From NCBI GenBank assembly GCA_963803845.1, contig CAWDNZ010000005.1, forward strand, positions 558,001 to 622,000: DNA of 64,000 bases, written 5' to 3'. Positions within the stretch are counted from its first letter, which is position 1. Every line of letters begins with the position of its first letter. This document shows positions 17,408-25,813 of this stretch, piece after piece. The notes beneath the pieces are model-generated. The model did no database searches, had not been told where the DNA came from, and saw nothing but the letters and a program-made list of their open reading frames with translations. The position numbers and the translations under genes were made by a program. Source of the DNA: JABDIY01 sp963803845 (GTDB taxonomy: Bacteria; Actinomycetota; Acidimicrobiia; Acidimicrobiales; SZUA-35).

Positions 17408-18616
17408 TCAGCCGGCGGTGTCGCTGGTGGTCGACAACGGCGATTCTTGGAGTGTTGAGACGGGCGAACTGGCCGATTTGCTGGGCTTCTCTGGCTTGCC
17501 CGGTTTCTCTGGCTTGGTGGTCTTTGGTGGCTTGGTGGTCTTTGGTGGCTTGCTGGGCTTCTCTGGTTTGCTGGGCTTCTCTGGTTTGCCAGGTTTACCC
17601 GAGATCTTCTCGGTGGTGGTGGTGCGCTCGGCAATCGTGCTGGCCGGCTTGGCAGTGCTGGTAGATGGCTTGGCAGTGCTGGTAGATGAAGTTGCGGTAG
17701 GCGCCGGTGACTTTTCGACCGGTGGATCGGGGTCAGTGGGGCCCGGTGTTCTGGGGGCCGGCGTGGAGGTGGTTTCCGGTGGTGTCGTGGTCTTTGGTGG
17801 CTTGGTGGTCTTTGGTGGCTTGGTGGTCTTTGGTGGCTTGGTGGTCTTTGGTGGTTTCGTGGTCTTTGGTGGGCTGGTGGTAGTGGGTCGCTGTGGTCTG
17901 GCGGTGGTTGCGGGCGTTGCGGTTGTCCGGGTCGGTTGGGTGGTGGGAGCGGCCGTGGCGGGTGCCGCTGTGGCGGCTGCAGCCGTAATGGGAACCTCGG
18001 TAGTGGGCGCAGGGGTTTGGGGAGTGGAGGTGACCGGGCGCTCGGTGGGGGTGGTCACCGGCGCTGCAGTTGCCATCACCGTGGTTGTTGAGGTCCCAGT
18101 GGTTGGCGCCGCCGATGAAGGACGTTGCACAGAGGGTGGCTGCGTAGGTGCCGGACCGGTGGCTGCCCTTTGCGGTGCCGGAACTTCCGACGTTGAGGTC
18201 GATGTGGAGGATGTTTCCGCGGGGGCTGGGTCAGCCGCAGACGTTGTGTCATCAGGGAGGGTTGACTCATTGCCCAACGCTCCCTGCGCCGGTGAGGTCT
18301 GGACCGTACCCATGACTTCGGCCTCAACGGGCGCAACATCATCGCTGGCGGTGAACTGTTTCACGCCGACCCCGAGCAGTGTCAATGCGAGGACGGCGGC
18401 CATACCGAGCACGGCGACACCCGCGGTGCCGATCGTGCGACGTTCGGCCTCAACTCGACGCACAAGCGATGTGCGAATACCAGAAGAGGCCGGTTCGGAG
18501 GCCGGTCCGGTTGGCTGGCGAATGACGACACGCCGGTTGCTGAGCTCATGCTCGGAAAACGCGCCCATACCACTGCGAGGTTCACCACTGTTTGTCGGTT
18601 CGTTTGGTCTTGACAT
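17408..18616 (-). CDS. Membrane-anchored Thr/Pro/Lys-rich low-complexity protein
   Basis: A protein of 402 residues from ATG 18616, which has GGAGGG 8 bp upstream; ATG 18679 with a weaker GGAG is an alternative adding 21 residues. A cytoplasmic basic segment (about 60 residues) leads to one membrane helix (GVAVLGMAAVLALTLLGVG). Beyond it, about 300 residues are Thr, Pro, Ala and Ser rich, with tandem KTTKPP units and later KPEKPSKP units. The design resembles a wall-spanning or mucin-like stalk. No catalytic or binding domain is visible. The matching open frame on the other strand is a by-product of the repeats. Confidence 0.7.
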   Translation of the reverse strand: MSRPNEPTNSGEPRSGMGAFSEHELSNRRVVIRQPTGPASEPASSGIRTSLVRRVEAERRTIGTAGVAVLGMAAVLALTLLGVGVKQFTASDDVAPVEAEVMGTVQTSPAQGALGNESTLPDDTTSAADPAPAETSSTSTSTSEVPAPQRAATGPAPTQPPSVQRPSSAAPTTGTSTTTVMATAAPVTTPTERPVTSTPQTPAPTTEVPITAAAATAAPATAAPTTQPTRTTATPATTARPQRPTTTSPPKTTKPPKTTKPPKTTKPPKTTKPPKTTTPPETTSTPAPRTPGPTDPDPPVEKSPAPTATSSTSTAKPSTSTAKPASTIAERTTTTEKISGKPGKPEKPSKPEKPSKPPKTTKPPKTTKPEKPGKPEKPSKSASSPVSTLQESPLSTTSDTAG

Positions 18617-18803
18617 CCGCTGTCCCTCCAACGCCTCCGCTAGGACATCAGAGACACTAGCCCGAGGGAACCGGGGCATTTGCTCACTCCGCAGATGGAT
18701 TCCAGATAGTCCTTTCGGCAAATCGAACCTAGGCCTTTCGGCCCACACCTGTTGGGTAGGTTTGCTCCTGCGAGGAGGGGCCTGATGATCCGACAACCAT
18801 TTC

Positions 18804-20258
18804 ATGTCTGTCCTCACCCGCCTCCGGATCATTTTCTACCTGGGGATCGTGGCTGTGATCGCTCCACTCATGGCCGTGATCGACGGCCGTCGATCCGAGC
18901 TCTGGCTCATGACCACGGCGCTCCTCCTCCTGGTCTTGGTCGCCACTACCGGACTGTTCCTCGGAGGGGTCGCACGGCAGGATGCACGATCCAAAGGGTT
19001 GGAGCTGGACTCACTGACAGGTCTTGCCACCAAGGGCGCATTTCTCGAGGCTGCAGAGGCCTACACAGGGAGCGCCGCCATCGCACTCTTCGACATCGAC
19101 GATTTCCGACAACTGAATGGCACGATCGGACGTTCGCTCGGCGATCAAGTGCTTCAGACGGTTGCGGAGAGAATGCTTGCGTCGATCCGTCCGACTGACG
19201 TTGCGGCGCGCATAGGTGTGGATCGTTTCGCGCTCTTCCTTCCCAGCGTTGATTCCGACGAAGTGGCCGCCAGCGTTTGTAGTCGTCTTCAGGGTGAATT
19301 CTTCGCGCTTATGTCCGTCGGTGGTCTGGAAATCGATGTCCGAGCCACCGTGGGTGCCGCGTTGACTGACGCCGGCTCACCGATGGCCGACACCCTTCAC
19401 CACTCCCTTGTCGCTTTGGAAGCAGCGAAAGCGCACGGCACCCCATTGGAAGTGTTCCGTCCGGAGCACGAACAGCGAACCGAGGCCACCATGGCCGTCA
19501 TTACCCAGGTTCACCAGGGCATCGAGCGCGGTGAGTTCGCCATGCACCTGCAGCCGGTGGTCGATACATCGGATGGCCGCACCCTCGGTTTCGAAGCGCT
19601 CGTACGGTGGATGCACCCAGAACGCGGGCTGATCCCTCCGGGCCTCTTCCTCGAGCAGATCGAGAACTTGCCGGTTGGCCGTGAACTCACCGACTACATC
19701 CTGAGGGAAAGCCTCACCGCATTGGCATCGCTGGGGAGCAAGCATGATCTCGCGTTGTGGGTCAATCTCAACCCCCGGGACACCGAGGATGTCAACTTCC
19801 CTCTCCGAATTCGGCAGTTGCTTGAAGAATTCGGTGTCTCCCCGCGCCGTCTCAATCTTGAGGTACCCGAAACGGTCAGCACCCGTAACCGGGCCAGGTC
19901 GGAGGATGTCCTCACCCAGATTCGGGACTTGGGTTGCGGTGTGGCGATCGACAACTTCGGTCGTTCCGCCGTGCCAATCGACTTTCTCGCCACGTTGCCG
20001 GCAACCGAACTCAAGATCGATCCGTACTTCGTGGCTCGTTGCGTTGAGGACTCGACCGCTCGGACCGTTATTCGCCATTGTGTGGGATTGGGCCACTCCG
20101 CCGGGCTCCGAGTTGTGGCCAAGGGCGTGGAGCGGCAGGCTGTCATGGATTGCCTCGTAGACCTTGGCTGTGATGCGGTCCAGGGTTTCCACCTCGCCCG
20201 GCCAATGCCGGTGGAGCAGGCGCAGCAGTGGCTCGCCAATGACCGCGTCTTTTCCTGA
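18804..20258 (+). CDS. Degenerate GGDEF-EAL membrane protein
   Basis: A protein of 484 residues. Two membrane helices (about 9-24 and 31-52) precede a GGDEF-type domain whose signature is replaced by GVDRFALF, so cyclase activity is not expected. The EAL domain keeps FEALVRW and LKIDPYF, but the metal-binding DDFG motif reads DNFG and AEGVE reads AKGVE. Both are catalytic positions in known phosphodiesterases. The protein is therefore more likely a cyclic di-GMP receptor or scaffold than an enzyme. It is divergent from the low-complexity surface protein, with about 187 bp between the two starts. Confidence 0.88.
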   Translation: MSVLTRLRIIFYLGIVAVIAPLMAVIDGRRSELWLMTTALLLLVLVATTGLFLGGVARQDARSKGLELDSLTGLATKGAFLEAAEAYTGSAAIALFDIDDFRQLNGTIGRSLGDQVLQTVAERMLASIRPTDVAARIGVDRFALFLPSVDSDEVAASVCSRLQGEFFALMSVGGLEIDVRATVGAALTDAGSPMADTLHHSLVALEAAKAHGTPLEVFRPEHEQRTEATMAVITQVHQGIERGEFAMHLQPVVDTSDGRTLGFEALVRWMHPERGLIPPGLFLEQIENLPVGRELTDYILRESLTALASLGSKHDLALWVNLNPRDTEDVNFPLRIRQLLEEFGVSPRRLNLEVPETVSTRNRARSEDVLTQIRDLGCGVAIDNFGRSAVPIDFLATLPATELKIDPYFVARCVEDSTARTVIRHCVGLGHSAGLRVVAKGVERQAVMDCLVDLGCDAVQGFHLARPMPVEQAQQWLANDRVFS

Positions 20259-20332
20259 GGGGCCAACTGCCCAAGTCTGAAGGTGGCACAAAGCACGCAC
20301 TCCCGGGCGAGAGCGCTTCCTAGACTGGGTAG

Positions 20333-21757
20333 GTGATACCCACAGCTACAACCGCCGACGCTCCGGTGGTCATCGGCGTGGTCCCGGAATCACCGGCGGC
20401 CCGGGCTGGGGTGTTCGTGGGAGATGCCTTGCGGACGATCAACGGCGAATCCTTGCGAGATGTGATCCAATACCAGACACTCGTGGACGAGTCATCTGTG
20501 GAGTTGGAGGTGGACCGGGGCGGACTTCAGCTCACCATCGAAATCGAAAAGGCCGATGGTGCACCGTTGGGAATCGAAGTGCAGTCTGCGGTTTTCGATC
20601 AGGTCCGGACCTGCGACAACCACTGCTCATTCTGTTTCATCTACCAGCTGCCGCCGAACATGCGGAAGTCGCTGTACCTGAAGGATGATGACTACCGGCT
20701 CAGTTTCCTGTACGGGAACTTCACCACGCTCACCCGCTTCACCGAAGCGGACCTGGAGCGCGTTGTGACCGAGCGGTTGTCCCCCCTGTATGTGAGCATC
20801 CATGCCACCGACCCGGACGCACGGTCGCAAATGCTACGAAATCGGCGCGGTGCCATGAGCCTGCGGTGGCTCAGTGCACTGCTCCAGAATGACATCGAGG
20901 TACACGGTCAAATCGTCGTGTGTCCGGGGCTGAACGACGGGGATGAGTTGGAACGGTCCATGCGCGGAATCATGGATCGTTACGCCAACTTGGCTTCGGT
21001 TGCGGTAGTGCCGTTGGGGGTCTCCAAGTTCTCAACTGAGGAGACAATGCGATTCCACACCGTGGCGGAGGCTGCCCGTGTTGTCCGGACGGTGGAGGAG
21101 TGGCAGGAACGCTTTCTCAGGGTGCTCGGTCGGCGTTTGGTCTTCGCAGCCGATGAGTACTACCTGCTGGCCCAACTGCCGTTTCCCGCCGCTTCCACTT
21201 ATGAGGGGTTCGATCTGCATGAAGACGGCATCGGGATGGCCCGCACTCTTCAACGTGAGTTCGACGCCGAGGTGGAGAGCCCAACCGGTACCCAGCCGGG
21301 GTTCTTCGCATGGGTCGACGGTGCCCCCGCCATCGCCTACCGGGCTCCTCGATTGTCGGCCGAGGCGGCGGGTACGCCGGTGATGCTAGGGCCGCGCCGC
21401 TCGGGTGAACCGACGCCGGTCGGTGTTCTCAGCTCGGCCTATGGCTCCCGAGTGATCGCCCCGTTCGTAGGAACCGTGGACCATGCACGGGTCATAGAAG
21501 TCGAGAACCGGTTCTTCGGCGGCAACATCGGCGTGACCGGCCTGATGGTCGGCGAAGACCTTCAGCGGGTCCTGGCCAGCGAACCCGCCGGGCATCGCTA
21601 CCTCCTTCCCGACGTCTGCCTTTCCAACGGGGTTTTCCTCGACGGCACCTCACCTTCGGATCTTCCTCGCATCGTGGAGATCGTCCCAACCAACGGCATC
21701 GCTTTGCGCGAGGCCCTCCTCGGTTCTTCCGCTAGAAGTCTGGTCGTACAGCCATGA
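20333..21757 (+). CDS. PDZ / radical-SAM / DUF512 protein
   Basis: A protein of 474 residues from GTG 20333. A PDZ-like segment (ESPAARAGVFVGDALRTING, residues 19-38) is followed by CDNHCSFC (C94, C98, C101), which should hold a 4Fe-4S cluster as in radical SAM proteins. The C-terminal half is DUF512. COG1625 members are uncharacterised. The CxxxCxxC spacing is canonical. The stop overlaps the der start as ATGA, a pairing that hints at a role around ribosome assembly, but this is inference. Confidence 0.85.
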   Translation: MIPTATTADAPVVIGVVPESPAARAGVFVGDALRTINGESLRDVIQYQTLVDESSVELEVDRGGLQLTIEIEKADGAPLGIEVQSAVFDQVRTCDNHCSFCFIYQLPPNMRKSLYLKDDDYRLSFLYGNFTTLTRFTEADLERVVTERLSPLYVSIHATDPDARSQMLRNRRGAMSLRWLSALLQNDIEVHGQIVVCPGLNDGDELERSMRGIMDRYANLASVAVVPLGVSKFSTEETMRFHTVAEAARVVRTVEEWQERFLRVLGRRLVFAADEYYLLAQLPFPAASTYEGFDLHEDGIGMARTLQREFDAEVESPTGTQPGFFAWVDGAPAIAYRAPRLSAEAAGTPVMLGPRRSGEPTPVGVLSSAYGSRVIAPFVGTVDHARVIEVENRFFGGNIGVTGLMVGEDLQRVLASEPAGHRYLLPDVCLSNGVFLDGTSPSDLPRIVEIVPTNGIALREALLGSSARSLVVQP

Positions 21758-23067
21758 GTTCCCTTCCCAAGGTCGTCATCGTCGGCCGTCCCAACGTCGG
21801 CAAGTCCACGTTGATGAACCGAATTCTCGGTCGCCGCGAAGCGATCGTGGAGGAGAAACCCGGGGTCACGCGAGACCGCAAGGTCGTTCCAGCTGAATGG
21901 CAGGGTTCACGGTTCGACCTCATCGACACCGGCGGCTGGCTGTCCGGCGGCACGGCGATGGACAAGAAGGTTTCCGCCCAGTCAGAGGCCGGCATCGCCG
22001 AGGCGGATCTTGTTCTTTTGGTGCTCGACGCCATGGTCGGTGTCACCGACGAGGACGAACATGTGGTTCGGCTGATTCGCCGCCTCGACGTGCCGGTGAT
22101 CGTGGTGGCCAACAAGGTTGATGACCGCAAACACGTGGATGCCATGTGGGAGCTGATGGCTTTGGGGTTCGGCAACCCTTATCCCGTGTCGTCGCTCCAT
22201 GGCAGGGGAGTGGGCGACCTGTTGGATGCGGTAATCAAGCGGCTGCCCGAAACAGAGGAGTCTGCAGAAGACCCGTCATCGGAGCCTGAAGAGGAGCCGA
22301 GGATCTTCAGCATTGCGCTCGTTGGTCGCCCCAACGTCGGAAAGTCCACGCTCTTCAACCAGCTCACCGGTGACGAGCGCAGCGTGGTGCACGATATGCC
22401 TGGCACCACCCGCGACACCGTGGACACCGTGGTGGAAACCGACGAAGGCCCAGTTCGTTTCCTCGATACCGCCGGAATGCGACGACGTTCGAAGATCGAT
22501 GAGGACACCGAGTACTACAGCGTGGTCCGGGCACTTTCCGCAGTGGACAAGGCCGATGTCGCCCTGCTCGTGATCGACGGATCCGAGGGAATCACCCACC
22601 AGGATCAGCGCCTCGCCGAGCGTGTGGACGCCGCGGGATGCCCCATCGTCGTTGTGCTCAACAAATGGGACCTTGCCGGAACCGAACACAAGCATCAGGT
22701 GGCTGCCCAACTGGAACGCAAGCTCAGCTTCCTGCCCGACGTTCCCGTGCATCGGGTCTCGGCTCTCTCCGGTGCCGGTATTGGCAAGCTACTCCCGTCG
22801 CTGCACATAGCCATCGACGCATACCAGACTCGTGTTCCCACCAAGAAAGTCAACGACGCAATCCGGGACGCCCAGGTATACCAACCGGCCCCCAACGGCG
22901 GCCGCATCCTTTATGCCACCCAAGGCGCCACGGATCCGCCCACGTTCACGCTCTTCACAAATCGGGCCTTGCCGGATTCCTATGTTCGTTACATCGAGAA
23001 CCAGCTGCGAGAAAAGCTGTCGCTCGGCCCTACGCCGATCAAACTGCGGGTCCGCAACCGCAACTAG
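21754..23067 (+). CDS. der: Ribosome-associated GTPase Der (EngA)
   Basis: A protein of 437 residues with two GTPase domains in tandem and a KH-like C-terminal domain, the family's usual layout. Both P-loops are the identical GRPNVGKST; the G3 motifs are DTGG and DTAG, and the G4 motifs NKVD and NKWD. Der acts in 50S subunit maturation. Its start overlaps the radical-SAM gene as ATGA. Its TAG stop shares the palindrome CTAG with the stop of the convergent phosphatase gene. Confidence 0.96.
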   Translation: MSSLPKVVIVGRPNVGKSTLMNRILGRREAIVEEKPGVTRDRKVVPAEWQGSRFDLIDTGGWLSGGTAMDKKVSAQSEAGIAEADLVLLVLDAMVGVTDEDEHVVRLIRRLDVPVIVVANKVDDRKHVDAMWELMALGFGNPYPVSSLHGRGVGDLLDAVIKRLPETEESAEDPSSEPEEEPRIFSIALVGRPNVGKSTLFNQLTGDERSVVHDMPGTTRDTVDTVVETDEGPVRFLDTAGMRRRSKIDEDTEYYSVVRALSAVDKADVALLVIDGSEGITHQDQRLAERVDAAGCPIVVVLNKWDLAGTEHKHQVAAQLERKLSFLPDVPVHRVSALSGAGIGKLLPSLHIAIDAYQTRVPTKKVNDAIRDAQVYQPAPNGGRILYATQGATDPPTFTLFTNRALPDSYVRYIENQLREKLSLGPTPIKLRVRNRN

Positions 23068-24143
23068 GTGTGACGGAGCACGAGGATCGCGACGTCGTCG
23101 GTGATGGGGCCGTCGGAGAAGTCACGGGCGGCTTCCATGAGAGACTTGGCCAGAACGTCGACGCTGGCGGTGGGATCGCGACGAATGATCGAGGCCACCC
23201 CGTCTTCGCCGAAGAGGATTCCGTCGCGCCGGGCCTCGGCCAGGCCATCGGTGTAGAGAACGGCCACGTCTTCAGAGTTCCATTGAACTTCCCGGGAGTG
23301 GTACACCGCCTTGGGGTCCAGCATGAGCAGGGGACCGGTGGCACCGAGAGGGCGAACCTCCTGATGGTGCCAGACGAAAGCGGCCGGGTGGCCGGCGCTG
23401 GCATAACGGAGCGACTCCGCCTCCACATCGAACACCAGAACGCAGAGCGAGATGAACTCCTCGCCCCGCTCCAGCACCGACATCTGGGTGTTGAGTTGCT
23501 CAACCGCCTGACCCGGATCGCGATACTGCATCAAGAAGGTCCGGAGGAGGTACTTGGCCTGGAGAGCGGTGATGGAGGGTTCGATGCCGTGACCCGTGAC
23601 GTCACCGATGATCGCAGCCACACGATCGTTGTCGACGCGGAAGACGTCGAAGAAATCACCAGCGAGGGCGCCGGCGCCGGGCGTGTACTCTTGGCCGATT
23701 TCGAAACCCTTGAGTTCAGGAAGGCTGGACGGGGCGAGGCGGGCGGCCCAATGGTACGGAGCAAGGTTGGCTTGTTGGGTGACCTCTCTGGCCCGCTTTT
23801 CGATCTCAGCTCGGTCAGCCGCGATTCGGCTCACCTCGTTGATCTTGGTGCGGCCATAAATGGTGCGGGCCGAAGGTATTGCCAGCAATCCGCTGAGCAC
23901 GCCCGGCCAAAACTTGATTCCGACCAGTGCGAAAAAGGTCAGGAGGCTGGCCGTGGCGATTGCGGTGAAGCTGGCCTCGACGTCGCGCCGATAGTCCGCG
24001 TCAGCCAGACGCCAGAGGTCAGACTCGGCCCCTTCGTTGGCGAGGCGGTCGGACAGCTGGCGGCGGCTTTGAGCTGCTCTGATCCAGAAGATGGCTGCCA
24101 CCACACAGATCACAGCGCCAGCGAGAGGCACCACGCGTTCCAT
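23064..24143 (-). CDS. Membrane-bound SpoIIE/RsbU-type serine phosphatase
   Basis: A protein of 359 residues. Hydrophobic segments lie at about 5-22 and 65-92. From residue 150 the PP2C-like fold shows GALAGDFFDVF, IGDVTGHGIEPS, YASAGHPAAFVW and LYTDGLAEAR, with the Asp residues that bind Mn or Mg. Such phosphatases usually dephosphorylate anti-anti-sigma factors in partner-switching systems. No anti-sigma or STAS gene lies in the window, so the target is elsewhere or different. Confidence 0.88.
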   Translation of the reverse strand: MERVVPLAGAVICVVAAIFWIRAAQSRRQLSDRLANEGAESDLWRLADADYRRDVEASFTAIATASLLTFFALVGIKFWPGVLSGLLAIPSARTIYGRTKINEVSRIAADRAEIEKRAREVTQQANLAPYHWAARLAPSSLPELKGFEIGQEYTPGAGALAGDFFDVFRVDNDRVAAIIGDVTGHGIEPSITALQAKYLLRTFLMQYRDPGQAVEQLNTQMSVLERGEEFISLCVLVFDVEAESLRYASAGHPAAFVWHHQEVRPLGATGPLLMLDPKAVYHSREVQWNSEDVAVLYTDGLAEARRDGILFGEDGVASIIRRDPTASVDVLAKSLMEAARDFSDGPITDDVAILVLRHT

Positions 24144-24226
24144 AACACTAGGCTAGTCGGCCAATCCGCCGACCGTCTTATGAGTTGGGGCGAGTAGCTT
24201 CTCAGCTGTCGGCGCATACTGTCTCC

Positions 24227-24445
24227 GTGCCGTGGTGTGATACGTGTGATGAATATCGGGCGCCAACCGCTCTACGATCTGATCAAACCTGCTCTACCTG
24301 CGGAAACGCTGTTGACAGCGAAGATTTGAACGTACCGAAAACCGCCCGTGCGCCGTGGCATTTTTGGTTGATGGTGGCCAGTTTGGCTCTCTACCTCGGC
24401 TGGCGGGCCGTGGAAGGTGTGTTGTGGGTGATTAGCGCTATTTGA
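24227..24445 (+). CDS. Small zinc-ribbon protein with one membrane helix
   Basis: A protein of 72 residues from GTG 24227 (start MPWCDTCDEY). Two CxxC pairs (CDTC and CSTC) make a probable zinc ribbon, followed by a linker, then APWHFWLMVASLALYLGWRAV as a single membrane helix. Function unknown. I recall similar proteins in related actinobacteria, but this was not checked. The stop overlaps the transporter's TTG start as TTGA, indicating coupling. An upstream ATG at 24185 adds 14 residues that look non-coding. Confidence 0.7.
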   Translation: MPWCDTCDEYRAPTALRSDQTCSTCGNAVDSEDLNVPKTARAPWHFWLMVASLALYLGWRAVEGVLWVISAI

Positions 24446-25674
24446 GAACGCCGGAGCGATTCGAGGCAGGATTTGCTCCTAGGCTCTCAGCCGTGAAAGA
24501 GGCGCTTGCCAACCCGGCGATTCGGCGCATTCTTGCGGCTGCCGCCGTGTCCCAAATCGGAGACTGGGCGGCGAGATTGGCGGTGGCTTTTGTCGTCCTG
24601 GACGAAACGGGATTGGCCTCCGGGGTCAGCGTTGTTGGCGTCTTGTTCTTTTTGCCGTGGCTCGGGCCGGGTCAGTATCTCGCCAGTTGGGGAGACCGGG
24701 TGCCGCGTGTGCGGCTCCTGGTCAGTTGTGAGACTCTACGGGCGATCCTCTATGTGCTGATCGCTTTGGCGGCCTCTAATGCGCCAATCTGGGTTGTGCT
24801 CGCCGGTGTTGCGTTGGTAGCCACGATCGACCCCGTTTGGGAAGCCAACCGGGCCGCCTTGCTGGTCGATGTCACAACAAAGGAGGAGTACGGACCTGCT
24901 CAGAAGATGAGCCAGACGGTCAACCAATCGGCCACGTTGGTGGGCTGGGGTATCGGCGGGTTGCTTGTTGCTGGCGTAGGGACGGCCGGAACTCTCTGGG
25001 TCAATGCTGCCACCTTCGCCGTTTCCGGACTGCTGGTGGCAGGGATTGCCGGGCCGACGCAGTCTGATCGCGTCCGTCGTTCTGGGTCGTTGCGGGCAGC
25101 GGTCGGATTCCTGCGGAACGACCGAATCTCGTTGATCGCTCTGGCAACCACGATCGGACTGACCGTTCCGGGAATGGCGATTGAGACGCAGGCGCCCGTT
25201 TTCGGGCGCCACATCGGATTGGCTGATCAGTGGATCGGTGTCTTGGCCGCCATGGTTCCGGCGGTGACGATCGTCGGTGTCCTCTCGATTCCGGACCAAT
25301 GGGCCGATCGTCGATTGTTGAGCGGCGGATTTCTGGTTGCTGGTGTCGCCGGATTGGTAGCCAGCGTGTCGTTTGCAGATGGTTCGCACCCGCTGGCGGC
25401 GTTCGCGGGATACGCCGCCGTCGGGGCTGCCTTTGCCTCCTCGAGCGCAGCCAACATCGTGGTGGGCCGCCGCCTTCCGGCGAAGGATCGTGCCTCGGTA
25501 TTTGCGGTCATCCAGACAGTCGTCTTCGGCGCACTGTCGGTTGGGGCCATCGTCGGGGGTCCGATTTCAGATATTGTTGGGCCCCGTCCAGCCAACATCG
25601 GCCTCAGCCTCGTCGCCGCAATCGTGTGTTTTTCGGGCCTGGTTTTCACCGTGGGCGGAATCAGACTTCGCTGA
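24442..25674 (+). CDS. MFS transporter
   Basis: A protein of 410 residues from TTG 24442, chosen because it overlaps the preceding stop as TTGA; GTG 24493 is a shorter alternative. About twelve hydrophobic segments are visible. The NPAIRRILAAAAVSQIGDWAARLAVAFVV start and the conserved WGDRVPRVRLL loop after the second helix are typical of MFS_3-type exporters. Substrate cannot be read from the sequence. Confidence 0.85.
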   Translation: MRTPERFEAGFAPRLSAVKEALANPAIRRILAAAAVSQIGDWAARLAVAFVVLDETGLASGVSVVGVLFFLPWLGPGQYLASWGDRVPRVRLLVSCETLRAILYVLIALAASNAPIWVVLAGVALVATIDPVWEANRAALLVDVTTKEEYGPAQKMSQTVNQSATLVGWGIGGLLVAGVGTAGTLWVNAATFAVSGLLVAGIAGPTQSDRVRRSGSLRAAVGFLRNDRISLIALATTIGLTVPGMAIETQAPVFGRHIGLADQWIGVLAAMVPAVTIVGVLSIPDQWADRRLLSGGFLVAGVAGLVASVSFADGSHPLAAFAGYAAVGAAFASSSAANIVVGRRLPAKDRASVFAVIQTVVFGALSVGAIVGGPISDIVGPRPANIGLSLVAAIVCFSGLVFTVGGIRLR

Positions 25675-25705
25675 GTGATAGTTAGATAGGCAATCTTGAC
25701 GGTCT

Positions 25706-25735
25706 CGGGTTTTCATGGGTCAACCCGCTTCTTTT
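25706..25735 (+). terminator. Intrinsic terminator after the MFS gene
   Basis: CGGGTT (25706-25711) pairs with AACCCG (25722-25727) across a 10-nt loop and is followed by CTTCTTTT. It lies 31 bp beyond the transporter stop, between convergent genes. Confidence 0.6.
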
Positions 25736-25813
25736 CCGGTTAGGTTCAGGCTCGGAAATGCGTCAACCGAAGGGAGTCCGCACATGCGAGGCGTAACTTG
25801 GGGCTAAAAGCCA

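Noticed and set aside
17418..18785. 455-codon plus-strand frame opposite the Thr/Pro/Lys-rich gene
   Set aside because: It is Gly/Val-rich only because it mirrors the Thr/Pro repeats. It has no ribosome site or domain, and the minus-strand gene has a strong start and a membrane helix.
22638..24197. 519-codon frame crossing der and the phosphatase gene
   Set aside because: It overlaps two well-supported genes on both strands, and its residues match no family.
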